From: Sphaerotilus uruguayifluvii
Lineage (GTDB): Bacteria > Pseudomonadota > Gammaproteobacteria > Burkholderiales > Burkholderiaceae_C
DNA length: 64,000 bases
NCBI RefSeq assembly: GCF_013294065.1
Contig: NZ_JABSNM010000008.1
Coordinates: forward strand, 1 to 64,000
Reading direction: 5' to 3'
Both the position numbers and the translations under genes were made by a program. Shown here one piece after another: positions 43,904 to 51,925 of the stretch. The notes under the pieces are model-generated. The model did not search any database, had not been told where the DNA came from, and worked only from the letters and a program-made list of their open reading frames with translations. Positions within the stretch are counted from its first letter, which is position 1. Each line of letters starts with the position of its first letter.

Positions 43904-44502
43904 CACGCTTCCTCCGAGTCCAGAAGGCGGCGCAGCGCCGCCAGGTCGCCGCGCTGGGTCATGCCGCGCGCGTCGGCCTTGAGCGCGCCGCGCAGGTCGT
44001 CATGATCGAGCACCGACAGGAACACCGTCACCGTCTCGCCCAAGGCAGGACAGCGCGAGGCCAGCGACAGCACGTCGATGTCGCGTCCCTGCGGCCCGCG
44101 GGTGCTGGCGATGTCGAAGTCGACGCCGCGGTCGAGCAGCGCGATCTCGGCCGACTTGCCGTCGTCGCAGTAGAGCTCCAGGTGCAGCGCCGACAGCCGG
44201 GTCGCGGTGCCGCGCCAGACCGCGCCGGTCAGGTGCGGGCGGAAGACGGCCAGGCGCTCCATCCAGACCGCGGCCAGCTCGCGCAGCGCGCGCAGCTCGC
44301 CCGGCTGGGTGTCGGCGCAGAAGATGTCGAGGTACTCGCGCACCGCGTCCTCGACCTCGTCGTTGCCGGGCAGCTCGGTCTGGCGCGCGCCGCGGCCGAG
44401 GTCGCGCGCGGCGCGGCGCTTGGCCGCGCCGTACTCCAGGCCCTCCTCGACGACAAGGCGGGCGGCGGCGGCGGCGATCTCCGCGGTCAGCGACGAGGGC
44501 AT
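43903..44502 (-). CDS. conserved betaproteobacterial protein of unknown function
   Basis: 199 residues, soluble, no signal peptide. The N-terminal half is helical (AEIAAAAARLVVEEGLEYGA, then RAARDLG, VREYLDIFC). The C-terminal half alternates strands (VWRGTATRLSALHLELYCDD, AEIALLDRGVDFDIAST) and resembles a nucleotidyltransferase-like fold, but I see no clear catalytic motif. Relatives are sometimes labelled UDP-N-acetylmuramate-alanine ligase; nothing here supports that (no ATP loop, far too short). It lies between mtgA and the tlpA-like gene and is coupled to the latter by TGATG, so an envelope-related role is possible. Confidence 0.7.
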   Translation of the reverse strand: MPSSLTAEIAAAAARLVVEEGLEYGAAKRRAARDLGRGARQTELPGNDEVEDAVREYLDIFCADTQPGELRALRELAAVWMERLAVFRPHLTGAVWRGTATRLSALHLELYCDDGKSAEIALLDRGVDFDIASTRGPQGRDIDVLSLASRCPALGETVTVFLSVLDHDDLRGALKADARGMTQRGDLAALRRLLDSEEA

Positions 44503-44540
44503 CGGGGGCTCTCCTTCAGGAAGGGCTGAGGGCGTGGGGC

Positions 44541-45356
44541 TCAGCGCGGGGGCTGCACCGCGCCCATGCGTGCGGCGATCGTGCCGGCGCGGCCGACCAG
44601 GTAGCCGGAACCCGGGCGCTGCTCGAAGCGCTTCGGGGCCGGCAGCATCACCGCCAGGCGCGCGGCCTGCGCGGAGCCCAGCCGGTCGGCGTCGGTGTGG
44701 AAGTAGTGGCGCGCTGCGGCCTGCGCGCCGAACAGGCCTTCGCCCCACTCGACATGGTTCAGGTAGATCTCGAGGATGCGCCGCTTGCTCAGCAGCGCCT
44801 CGAGCATGAAGGTGATGGCGAATTCCTGCGCCTTGCGCGCGGCGGTGCGCTCGCCCGACAGGAACAGGTTCTTGGCCAGCTGCTGCGTGATGGTCGAGCC
44901 GCCGACCACCCGGGCCTCGACCCGCGCGGGCACCGCGGCCGGCGCGCGGCCGCGCGCCAGCGCCTGCTGCTGGCGTCGCTCGAGCTGCTCGTTGCGGCGC
45001 TCGGCCACCGCCTCGGCGCGCTGGTTGCGCTCCCAGGCCTTTTCCAGCGCGTCCCACTCGACGCCGCTGTGCTCGACGAAGCCGGCATCCTCGCTGGCGA
45101 TCACCGCGCGGGCGATCGGCGTGCCCAGCGCGGCATAGTCGCGCCACTCCTGCGCCCACTCGATGCGGCCGCGCTCGGTGGCCAGGCGCCAGATCTCGCT
45201 GCGCTGGAAGGTGGTCGAGGCCGGATCGAGCACCGTCATCAGCGCGATGCGCAGCACGAAATACAGCTGCAGCGCCACGCCGGCGAGCAGCACCAGCGCC
45301 AGCAGCCGGCCCAGACGGGCCGGCCAGGACAGCGTCGCGACAGGGGCGTCCGACAT
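44541..45356 (-). CDS. mtgA: monofunctional biosynthetic peptidoglycan transglycosylase
   Basis: 271 residues. It polymerises lipid II into glycan strands at the inner membrane. An N-terminal anchor (about 15-40, RLLALVLLAGVALQLYFVLR) precedes a GT51 domain with ARAVIASEDAGFVEHSGVEW (catalytic Glu in the E-D motif), GGSTITQQLAKNLFLS, RKAQEFAITFMLEALLSK and EIYLNHVEWGEGLFG. Between the first two motifs lies an Arg/Glu/Gln/Ala-rich insertion of about 35 residues (ERNQRAEAVAERRNEQLERR), longer than in most MtgA proteins. It follows aroE by 24 bases. Confidence 0.95.
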   Translation of the reverse strand: MSDAPVATLSWPARLGRLLALVLLAGVALQLYFVLRIALMTVLDPASTTFQRSEIWRLATERGRIEWAQEWRDYAALGTPIARAVIASEDAGFVEHSGVEWDALEKAWERNQRAEAVAERRNEQLERRQQQALARGRAPAAVPARVEARVVGGSTITQQLAKNLFLSGERTAARKAQEFAITFMLEALLSKRRILEIYLNHVEWGEGLFGAQAAARHYFHTDADRLGSAQAARLAVMLPAPKRFEQRPGSGYLVGRAGTIAARMGAVQPPR

Positions 45357-45380
45357 CGCGCGTCTCTCCGGGCGGGATGC

Positions 45381-46226
45381 TCAGCGCGGCGCGTCGACCC
45401 GCGCGCGCAGCTCGGCCAGCACCGGCGCGGTGTCGGGCCGCACGCCGCGCCAGGCCAGGAAGGCCTCCGCCGCCTGCTCGACCAGCATGCCCAGGCCGTC
45501 GCGGCCGGTGGCGCCGTGCTCGGCCGCCCAGGCCAGGAAGCCGCGTGCGCCGGCGCCGTACATCATGTCCAGCGCCAGCGCGCCCGGGCGCAGCACCTCG
45601 GCCGGCACCGGCACGCCGGCGCCCGACAGGCTGGAGGCGGTGCCGTTGATGACGACGTCGAAGGCTTCGCCGGGGGCCTCCAGCGGCGCGATCTGCAGCG
45701 CCACGCCGTGCTCGCGCGCCAGCGCGGCATGGCGCAGCGCCAGCGCCTCGGCCTTCTGCGCGGTGCGGTTGGCGATGACGATGCCGGCGGGCCGCGCCTC
45801 GATCAGCGGCCCCAGCACGCCGGCTGCCGCGCCGCCGGCGCCGATCAGCAGCACGCGCCGGCCGGCCAGCGCGACGCCGGCATTCACCGTGATGTCGCGC
45901 ACCAGGCCGGCGCCGTCGGTGTTGTCGCACCACCAGCCGCCGTCGGCCTCGGCGTCGAATCGCAGCGTGTTGGCGGCCTGCGCCAGCTCGGCGCGCGGCG
46001 TGCGGCGCGCCGCCAGCTGCCAGGCCTCGAACTTGAACGGCACGGTGACGTTGCAGCCGCGTCCGCCGGCCGCGGCGAAGCCGCGCACGGTCTCGACGAA
46101 GCCGTCCAGCGGCGCCAGCAGGCGCTCGTAGACCAGCGCCTGGCCGGTCAGGGCGGCGAAGCGGGCGTGGATGGCGGGGGAGCGGCTGTGCTCCACCGGG
46201 TGGCCGATCACGACATAGCGGTCCAT
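45381..46226 (-). CDS. aroE: shikimate dehydrogenase (NADP)
   Basis: 281 residues. It reduces 3-dehydroshikimate to shikimate in aromatic amino-acid synthesis. [18 protein letters not shown] holds the substrate-binding serines, [13 protein letters not shown] the catalytic lysine, [18 protein letters not shown] the dinucleotide loop, and [13 protein letters not shown] the NADP-specific Asn-Arg-Thr. It starts at ATG 46226, in the run aroE-mtgA-unknown-tlpA. Confidence 0.96.
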   Translation of the reverse strand: MDRYVVIGHPVEHSRSPAIHARFAALTGQALVYERLLAPLDGFVETVRGFAAAGGRGCNVTVPFKFEAWQLAARRTPRAELAQAANTLRFDAEADGGWWCDNTDGAGLVRDITVNAGVALAGRRVLLIGAGGAAAGVLGPLIEARPAGIVIANRTAQKAEALALRHAALAREHGVALQIAPLEAPGEAFDVVINGTASSLSGAGVPVPAEVLRPGALALDMMYGAGARGFLAWAAEHGATGRDGLGMLVEQAAEAFLAWRGVRPDTAPVLAELRARVDAPR

Positions 46227-46299
46227 GGCAGCGGGCGGGGAAAGGCGTGGGAGGAGGAAGCGCGACGGAGTGGCGATGCGGCGGGTCGGGCGGAGGACA

Positions 46300-47193
46300 T
46301 CAGGGCCGCTCCGCGGCGTCGCGCGGTGCGTGCTGGTTTTCCTCGACCGTGGCCTGCAGGCCCTGCTCGCGGGTGAAGCGGAAGCGCGAGACGAAGACCA
46401 GTCGGTCGAACTGCGCGCGCATCGCGGTGGTGAAGGGGCCGTACGGGGCGCCGCCGCGCACGATCGACTGCGCCTTGCGGTCGAGCAGGCGGTTGCCCGA
46501 GGACTTGATGATCTCGGACTCGACGACGCGGCCGAGGCTGTCGATCTCGATGAGCATGCTCAGCTCGCCGTAGAGCTTGACGCCGCCGGACTCGGGAAAG
46601 TTGCGCGTGCCGATGTCCTCGATGCGGCTGCGCAGCGAGTCGTAGTACAGCGCGTGCACGCCCTCGCGGGCGGCCGGGCTGACATAGCGGCGGCGCGGTC
46701 TCGCGTTCTCGTCGTTGATGCGCTTCTCGATCTGCGCGAGCTGGTCGATCAGCTGGCGGCGGCGCTCCTCCTCGGCGCGCGCGGCCTGCGGGCTGCGCTC
46801 GGCCTGCGCCGCGTCGGGCGTGCTGATCTTCGCCAGCTCGCGCTTCATCTGCGCCAGCAGCTGCATCTGCTGCGCCTGCATCTGCTCGATCTGGCGCTGC
46901 GCGTCGTCGAGCGCGTTGCCGGCCTGGTTGGCCGGCGAGGGCGGCAGCGGCGAGGTGGCGCGGCCCTCGGCGGCGTCGCCGCCGCCGGCCAGATTGCGCT
47001 GCGCGATGACCTGCGCCTTCGTCGGCTTCTCGGCGGTGCTGGCGTTGACCAGCACCACCTCGAGCGGCGTGTCCTGCAGGATGCGGTCGAAGGCCTCCGG
47101 ATCGACGACCCGGAGCGTCAGCACGGCGGCATGAAGGCCCAGCGACAGCAGCAGGGCGATCTGGAGGGTCGAGAGTTGCTTGAGGCGCTGCAT
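46300..47193 (-). CDS. TonB-like energy-transducing protein
   Basis: 297 residues. It has a short cytoplasmic start and one N-terminal membrane helix (about 10-28, [20 protein letters not shown]) with the His seen in many TonB homologues. A long Gln/Ala/Glu/Arg-rich coiled-coil region follows (about 90-165, [20 protein letters not shown]). The C-terminal TonB fold (about 175-280) contains [39 protein letters not shown] and [19 protein letters not shown]. It probably couples proton motive force to an outer-membrane process. No exbB or exbD is next to it. Confidence 0.87.
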   Translation of the reverse strand: MQRLKQLSTLQIALLLSLGLHAAVLTLRVVDPEAFDRILQDTPLEVVLVNASTAEKPTKAQVIAQRNLAGGGDAAEGRATSPLPPSPANQAGNALDDAQRQIEQMQAQQMQLLAQMKRELAKISTPDAAQAERSPQAARAEEERRRQLIDQLAQIEKRINDENARPRRRYVSPAAREGVHALYYDSLRSRIEDIGTRNFPESGGVKLYGELSMLIEIDSLGRVVESEIIKSSGNRLLDRKAQSIVRGGAPYGPFTTAMRAQFDRLVFVSRFRFTREQGLQATVEENQHAPRDAAERP

Positions 47194-47231
47194 CGGCGGG
47201 GCGTCGGGGCGGAGAGGCGAAGGGATCGGAC

Positions 47232-49304
47232 TCAGGCGGCCGGTGCGGCGCCGCCGTCGGCCGCGGCCGGCGCGTCGGCATCGGCGACGTCGATGGCCAG
47301 TGCCAGGCCGGTGGCGGCCGCCTCGGCGCCTTCCTCGGCCTCGTCCTCGATCACCGCGTCGTCGTCCGAGCGGGTCGGATCATCCAGGCGGGCGATCACG
47401 CTGCCGCCGATCTCCAGCGTCAGCAGGTCCGGCTCGCCCAGGCGCACGCGCACCCGCGCGCCGCGCGGCAGGCCGTCGGCGCCGACCGCACGCAGCACCA
47501 GCGGCAGCGTGTCGGCGCGCACCAGGCCGTCCTTCATCGCGGCGCAGTCGAGCTCGGTCACGCCGTTCTGCTGCAGCCAGCGCAGCGTCCAGTAGCGCTC
47601 GATGCCGTTCTGGAAGCCGTTGTAGGCCGAGTAGGCGGCGTCGAAGCCCGAGATGATCGCGAACAGCGCGGTGTCCTTGGGCTTGAAGTGCGCCGCCAGC
47701 GCCGCGGTGCGGCCGTGGCGCGCGCAGGCGATGATCTGCCACTGGTTGACCAGGTCGACGTAGCGGCGCAGCGGCGAGGTCGCCCAGGTGTAGTGCGCGA
47801 CACCCATGCCGGCGTGCGGCAGCGCCTTGGTCGACATGCGCACCTTCACGCCCGGCGCCATGCTGGCCTGGCTGCGGTAGATGCCCGGCACGCCCAGCTC
47901 GGCCAGCCAGCCGCCCCAGGTGTTGTTGGCCAGGATCATCGCCTCGGCGACGATGGTGTCGAGCGGCGCGCCGCGGCGGCGCTCGCTGATGACGACCGTC
48001 TCGCGGCCGTCGGGCGGCGCGCTCGGCGGCTGGCCGTCGGCATCGACGAGGCGGAAGTTGTAGTCGGGCCGGTTGAAGTTCTCCGGCTTGCCGCGCACCA
48101 CCTCGCGCTGCGCCTTCAGGTGCCGCGCCAGCCGCCAGCCGAAGGCCAGCTCGGGCGCGAAGTCGAAGTCGGCGGGGGCCTCGCCGCTCAGCGCCGCCTC
48201 GGTCACGACCGCGTCGAGCCGGTCATGGCGCAGGTTGGCGACGATGGGCACGCGCTCGAGCTTCGTCACGCTGGACTTCACCTCCAGCGTGGCCTCGTCC
48301 ATCGTGACGTAGAGCGACACGGCCGGGCAGTCGCGGCCCTCCTGCAGCGTGTAGCTCTGCACCACCTCGTCGGGCAGCATGGTCAGCTTCCAGCCCGGCA
48401 TGTAGACGGTGGAGAAGCGCTCGCGCGCGACCTTGTCGACGGCCGAGTCCGGCTGGATCGCCAGCGCCGGCGCGGCGATGTGCACGCCGAAGACGATGGT
48501 GCCGCTGCCCAGGCCCTGCACCGACAGCGCGTCGTCGATCTCGGTCGTGGCCGAGTCGTCGATCGAGAAGGCGCGCACGCCCTCGGCCAGGGGCAGCTCG
48601 TCGCGGATCTCCGGCGCCACCAGCGAGGCCGGAAAGCCCGCGCCCTTCGGGAACTGCTCGAACAGGAATCGGCGCCAGTGGAACTGGTAGGGGCTGTCGA
48701 TGGCGCCGGCGGCCACCAGCAGGTCCAGCGGCGCGCGCTGGGCCTTCTTCGCGGCATCCACGACGGCCTTGTATTCCGGCGCGTTCTTGTCCGGCTTGAA
48801 CAGGATCTTGTAGAGCTGCTCGCGCACCGGCTGCGGACACCGGCCGGCGACCAGCTCGGCCGCCCAGCCCTCGATCTGCGCGGCGAGCTGCGCCTTCTTC
48901 TCGATGGCGAGCAGGGCCGCCTTCACGATGTCCTCGGGCGCCTTGCGGAACTGGCCGCGGCCCATGCGGCGGAAATAGTGCGGCGCGCCGAACAGGCGGA
49001 ACAGCGCCGCGGCCTGGTGGCTCGTGCCGGCGCCGGCGTCGAAGTAGTCGCGCGCCAGATCCGCGAAGCCGAACTCGCCCTCGGGCGCGAATTCCCAGGC
49101 CAGGTCCAGGTCGATCTCCTCGGCCAGGCGCTGGCCCTCGGCGATCAGCACGGCCGGCGCGGGCTTGTCGAACTTCAGCAGCACGTTGGCCGCCTTGACC
49201 TTGACACGCTTGCCCGAGTCCAGCTCGACCTGCATCGAGCTCTCGGCCTCGGACAACACGCGGCCGGCGAGGAACTTGCCGGCGTCTTCGAAGAGGGCAT
49301 TCAT
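47232..49304 (-). CDS. RNase II-family 3'-5' exoribonuclease
   Basis: 690 residues. After an N-terminal region without clear twin cold-shock domains comes the RNB catalytic domain, with the metal-binding Asp cluster AFSIDDSATTEIDDALSV (about 255) and the signature YTWATSPLRRYVDLVNQWQ (about 510). An S1-like part may follow. The last 60 residues are Asp/Glu/Ala-rich, an acidic tail not found in E. coli RNase II (644 residues). It hydrolyses single-stranded RNA to nucleotides. The start at ATG 49304 opens MNALFEDAGKFLAGRVL, typical of the betaproteobacterial form; whether to call it rnb or rnr-like is left open. Confidence 0.88.
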   Translation of the reverse strand: MNALFEDAGKFLAGRVLSEAESSMQVELDSGKRVKVKAANVLLKFDKPAPAVLIAEGQRLAEEIDLDLAWEFAPEGEFGFADLARDYFDAGAGTSHQAAALFRLFGAPHYFRRMGRGQFRKAPEDIVKAALLAIEKKAQLAAQIEGWAAELVAGRCPQPVREQLYKILFKPDKNAPEYKAVVDAAKKAQRAPLDLLVAAGAIDSPYQFHWRRFLFEQFPKGAGFPASLVAPEIRDELPLAEGVRAFSIDDSATTEIDDALSVQGLGSGTIVFGVHIAAPALAIQPDSAVDKVARERFSTVYMPGWKLTMLPDEVVQSYTLQEGRDCPAVSLYVTMDEATLEVKSSVTKLERVPIVANLRHDRLDAVVTEAALSGEAPADFDFAPELAFGWRLARHLKAQREVVRGKPENFNRPDYNFRLVDADGQPPSAPPDGRETVVISERRRGAPLDTIVAEAMILANNTWGGWLAELGVPGIYRSQASMAPGVKVRMSTKALPHAGMGVAHYTWATSPLRRYVDLVNQWQIIACARHGRTAALAAHFKPKDTALFAIISGFDAAYSAYNGFQNGIERYWTLRWLQQNGVTELDCAAMKDGLVRADTLPLVLRAVGADGLPRGARVRVRLGEPDLLTLEIGGSVIARLDDPTRSDDDAVIEDEAEEGAEAAATGLALAIDVADADAPAAADGGAAPAA

Positions 49305-49363
49305 AGGGGCCGGATTGTCGCCGATGGCGGGCCCCGATTCGCGCCGCGGGCCACGCGCGCCTG

Positions 49364-50983
49364 TCAGCAGGGCGAGGACATCGCGTGCGCGATGCCGGCA
49401 CCGGCGCCGATCTCGCCGGGAGCCAGCGGCAGCGAGACGGTGAACACGACGCCGTCGCCGCGCTCGTTGTCGCGGGCGCCGACCCGGCCGCTGTGGTACT
49501 CGGCGACCAGCCGCACGACATGCAGACCGATGCCCAGGTGGGGGGGGGCCGAAGGCGTCTCGGGCGACGTCGCTCGCAGCGACAGGAAGGGCTCGAACAG
49601 CGTGTCGGCCGCTCCCGGTGGCAGGCACGGTCCCTGGTTGGCGACGCTGATGTCGACCCGGTCGCCGCGACGCCGGCAGTCGACCACGATCGGCGTGGCC
49701 GGGGCGGCAAAGTCGCAGGCGTTCGACAGCAGCTTGTCGAGCATCTGTGCCGCCCATTCGGGATGGCCGAGCACCGGAACGGCGCCGGCCTCGGTGCGGA
49801 TCTCGAAGATGTGCTCCGGCCGGCTGGCCGCCCAGGCATCGACATGTCCGCGCAGGAAGTCGGCCAGGTCGAAGCGCATGCGCGGGCAGTCGGCCAGCAT
49901 GTCCTCCAGCCGCGAGGCCTCGGTCATGGCCGTCAGCACCAGGTTGACCCGTTGCACGCCCCGTCCGGCGCGCTCGAAGTAGATGGCGTGTCCGGGCGTC
50001 GTGTCGAGCTCGCGCAGGTTGTCGAGCGACATGCTGATCGACGTGACCGGCGTGCGCACCTCGTGGGCCAGCAGCCGGGCGAGCTTCTGCAGGTAGTCAT
50101 GATGGCGGTCGAGGCGCTCCAGCAGCGTCGAGAAGCTGCGCGACAGGTCGCCCAGCTCGTCGTGCGCGTCGCGGCAGGCCTGCAGGCCCTGCCCGCGGCG
50201 CATGCGGCCGCGCATGTCCACGCTGCTTTCCGCCTCGGCCTGCAGCTGCAGCAGGCGGCGCGTCAGCCTTCCGGCGTAGAGAGCCAGCACGCCCGCCACC
50301 GCCAGGCAGGCCAGCAGCGTCATGAGGCCGAGTCGCTCCCGGGCGTGCCAGACGGCCCGCGTGATCGTTTCATCCCCCTGCTCGACGATGAGCACACCCT
50401 CGACGCCGGAGGGGCCCCAGATCGGCGCGGCCACCGAGAAGACCTGCGCGTCGCGCCCGGGCAGACGGACGGGCCGCATGCCGATGCTGCCCTGGGCGGC
50501 GGCTCGCACCGTGTCGTCGATCGGCGGGGCCTCGGCCGGCTCGAGGTCGGAGAAGTCGACGCTCCGGGGCACCACCCAGGGGTGGACCCAGCGCACGATC
50601 CATCTGTCCAGCGCATCGGCCGGCTCCGCGGCCGTCTCGTTCATGAACAGCGGATCGCGCCGCACCAGGCTGCCCCAGTGGTCGCGCACCTGCAGCCGGG
50701 TGTCGAGCCGCCAGATCTGCAGGCCGCTGCGTGCGACCGAGACCGGCGGCGGCCGGCGCGACGCGTCGGTCCCGGCGGGCGCGGACTGCAGCGCCCTCGC
50801 CCAGGCCTCGGCGATGTCGAGCAGTGCGCGCTGCTGCGCCTGCTGCAGGCGCTGGCGCATCTCCTCGACATGATGCTCGTGCATCCAGGGCAGCACCGCC
50901 AGCAGCAGCAGCGCCACCCCCACGCCCTGGGCACGCAGGCCCGGCCACCTGCGCAGGCGCCGACCAGAGCGGGCGGCGTTCAT
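49364..50983 (-). CDS. sensor histidine kinase, resembles proteobacterial sortase-system kinase
   Basis: 539 residues. The first membrane helix is at about 18-36 (LRAQGVGVALLLLAVLPWMH). The periplasmic domain (about 40-215) has WIVRWVHPWVVPRS and FSVAAPIWGPSGVEGVLIVE. The second helix is at about 218-240, followed by a HAMP-like linker, H-box ARLLAHEVRTPVTSISMSLD (His near 307), N-box MLDKLLSNACDFA, and G-box HLGIGLHVVRLV. The ALPW-M opening and the layout recall the kinase of the dedicated sortase systems of marine proteobacteria; this is a resemblance only. The start overlaps the response-regulator stop (ATGA). Confidence 0.82.
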   Translation of the reverse strand: MNAARSGRRLRRWPGLRAQGVGVALLLLAVLPWMHEHHVEEMRQRLQQAQQRALLDIAEAWARALQSAPAGTDASRRPPPVSVARSGLQIWRLDTRLQVRDHWGSLVRRDPLFMNETAAEPADALDRWIVRWVHPWVVPRSVDFSDLEPAEAPPIDDTVRAAAQGSIGMRPVRLPGRDAQVFSVAAPIWGPSGVEGVLIVEQGDETITRAVWHARERLGLMTLLACLAVAGVLALYAGRLTRRLLQLQAEAESSVDMRGRMRRGQGLQACRDAHDELGDLSRSFSTLLERLDRHHDYLQKLARLLAHEVRTPVTSISMSLDNLRELDTTPGHAIYFERAGRGVQRVNLVLTAMTEASRLEDMLADCPRMRFDLADFLRGHVDAWAASRPEHIFEIRTEAGAVPVLGHPEWAAQMLDKLLSNACDFAAPATPIVVDCRRRGDRVDISVANQGPCLPPGAADTLFEPFLSLRATSPETPSAPPHLGIGLHVVRLVAEYHSGRVGARDNERGDGVVFTVSLPLAPGEIGAGAGIAHAMSSPC

Positions 50984-51699
50984 CGGCCGGCTGCGCCGTT
51001 CCAGCGGTAGCCGCGTCCGTAGACGGTGTCGATCATCGAGAACGAGGGGTCGACCGCCACGAACTTGTCCCGGATGCGCTTGATGTGCGCCGTCATGGTG
51101 TTGGGCTCGACATAGATGTTGGCCGAGCGCATCAGCGTGTCGCGGTCGCGCAGGTGGCCGACCTGCCGAGTCAGCGCGCGCACGATCTCGAACTCGGTGA
51201 TCGTCAGGTCGACCACCTTGTCCTTCCACCGGGTCTCGAGGCGGTCCAGGTCCAGGCGCAGCGCGCCGATGTCGAGCGGCTGCTGTGCGCTGCGCACCTG
51301 CTCGAGCGCATCCTGGCGCCGGAACAGCGCCGAGATCCGGGCCAGCAGCTGTGCCATCGTGATGTGCGCCTTGACAAGGTAGTCGTCCGCCCCCAGGCGC
51401 AGTCCGCTGACGATGTCGATCTCGCTGTCCATGTTGCTCAGGAAGATGATCGGCAGCGCCGGATCGCGCGCACGCAGGTCGCGGCACAGTGTCATGCCGG
51501 CTTCGCGGTCGGCGCCGAGCCAGATGTCCAGGATGGCCAGATCCGGCAGCCGACGGGCAAAGGCCGCCTCGGCCTCGGCCCGGGTGGCATGGCCCTCGAC
51601 CTCGTGGCCGGCGCGGGCCAGGGCCTCGAGATAGTTGTCCCGGATGTCCTGCTCGTCCTCGACGACGGCGATCCGGCGTGCTGCGCTCCGTGCTGCCAT
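50980..51699 (-). CDS. OmpR-family response regulator, PdsR-like
   Basis: 239 residues. The receiver domain has the acidic pocket AVVEDEQDI, phospho-acceptor Asp58 (LPDLAILDIWLG) and the Lys of LGADDYLVKAH. The C-terminal winged helix ends NTMTAHIKRIRDKF, then SFSMIDTVYGRGYRWNG. The phrase set LPIIFLSN, SEIDIVSGLRLGADDYL closely follows the response regulator of proteobacterial dedicated sortase systems. ATG 51699 has GGGAG upstream. It is the first gene of the two-component pair and divergent from the TPR protein at 51926; TCATC repeats in the shared upstream region may be its site. Confidence 0.85.
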   Translation of the reverse strand: MAARSAARRIAVVEDEQDIRDNYLEALARAGHEVEGHATRAEAEAAFARRLPDLAILDIWLGADREAGMTLCRDLRARDPALPIIFLSNMDSEIDIVSGLRLGADDYLVKAHITMAQLLARISALFRRQDALEQVRSAQQPLDIGALRLDLDRLETRWKDKVVDLTITEFEIVRALTRQVGHLRDRDTLMRSANIYVEPNTMTAHIKRIRDKFVAVDPSFSMIDTVYGRGYRWNGAAGR

Positions 51700-51790
51700 G
51701 GCGTGCTCCCTGCTCCCCGCAGCGTGATGACTGCGATGCCTGACATTGGAGCGCATGTGCCGCCCGCCGGGGGCGGAATCGGGCACCGCG

Positions 51791-51809
51791 GTCATCATTC
51801 GTCATCACC
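51791..51809. promoter_or_regulatory. TCATC direct repeat, candidate response-regulator site
   Basis: GTCATCATTCGTCATCACC lies between the divergent regulator and TPR genes. A shortened copy, GTCATCGTTCATCACC, occurs at 54165-54180 upstream of the 54257 gene. The paired copies in front of the two neighbouring target-like genes suggest an operator; this is inference from position and similarity. Confidence 0.35.
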
Positions 51810-51925
51810 GGCCCGGGATCGGGCAGGATCCGGCCGGTTTCGATGCGTGATCCTCGGGCGGCCCTGGGCTAGGGTCGACCTGTTGCAGCGCATTGCCGCA
51901 GCACACGACATGAAGGGAGGTCGGC

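Noticed and set aside
43903-44502. Naming the unknown gene UDP-N-acetylmuramate-alanine ligase
   Set aside because: It has 199 residues, no Mur-ligase ATP loop and no Mur domains; the label would be an annotation carry-over.
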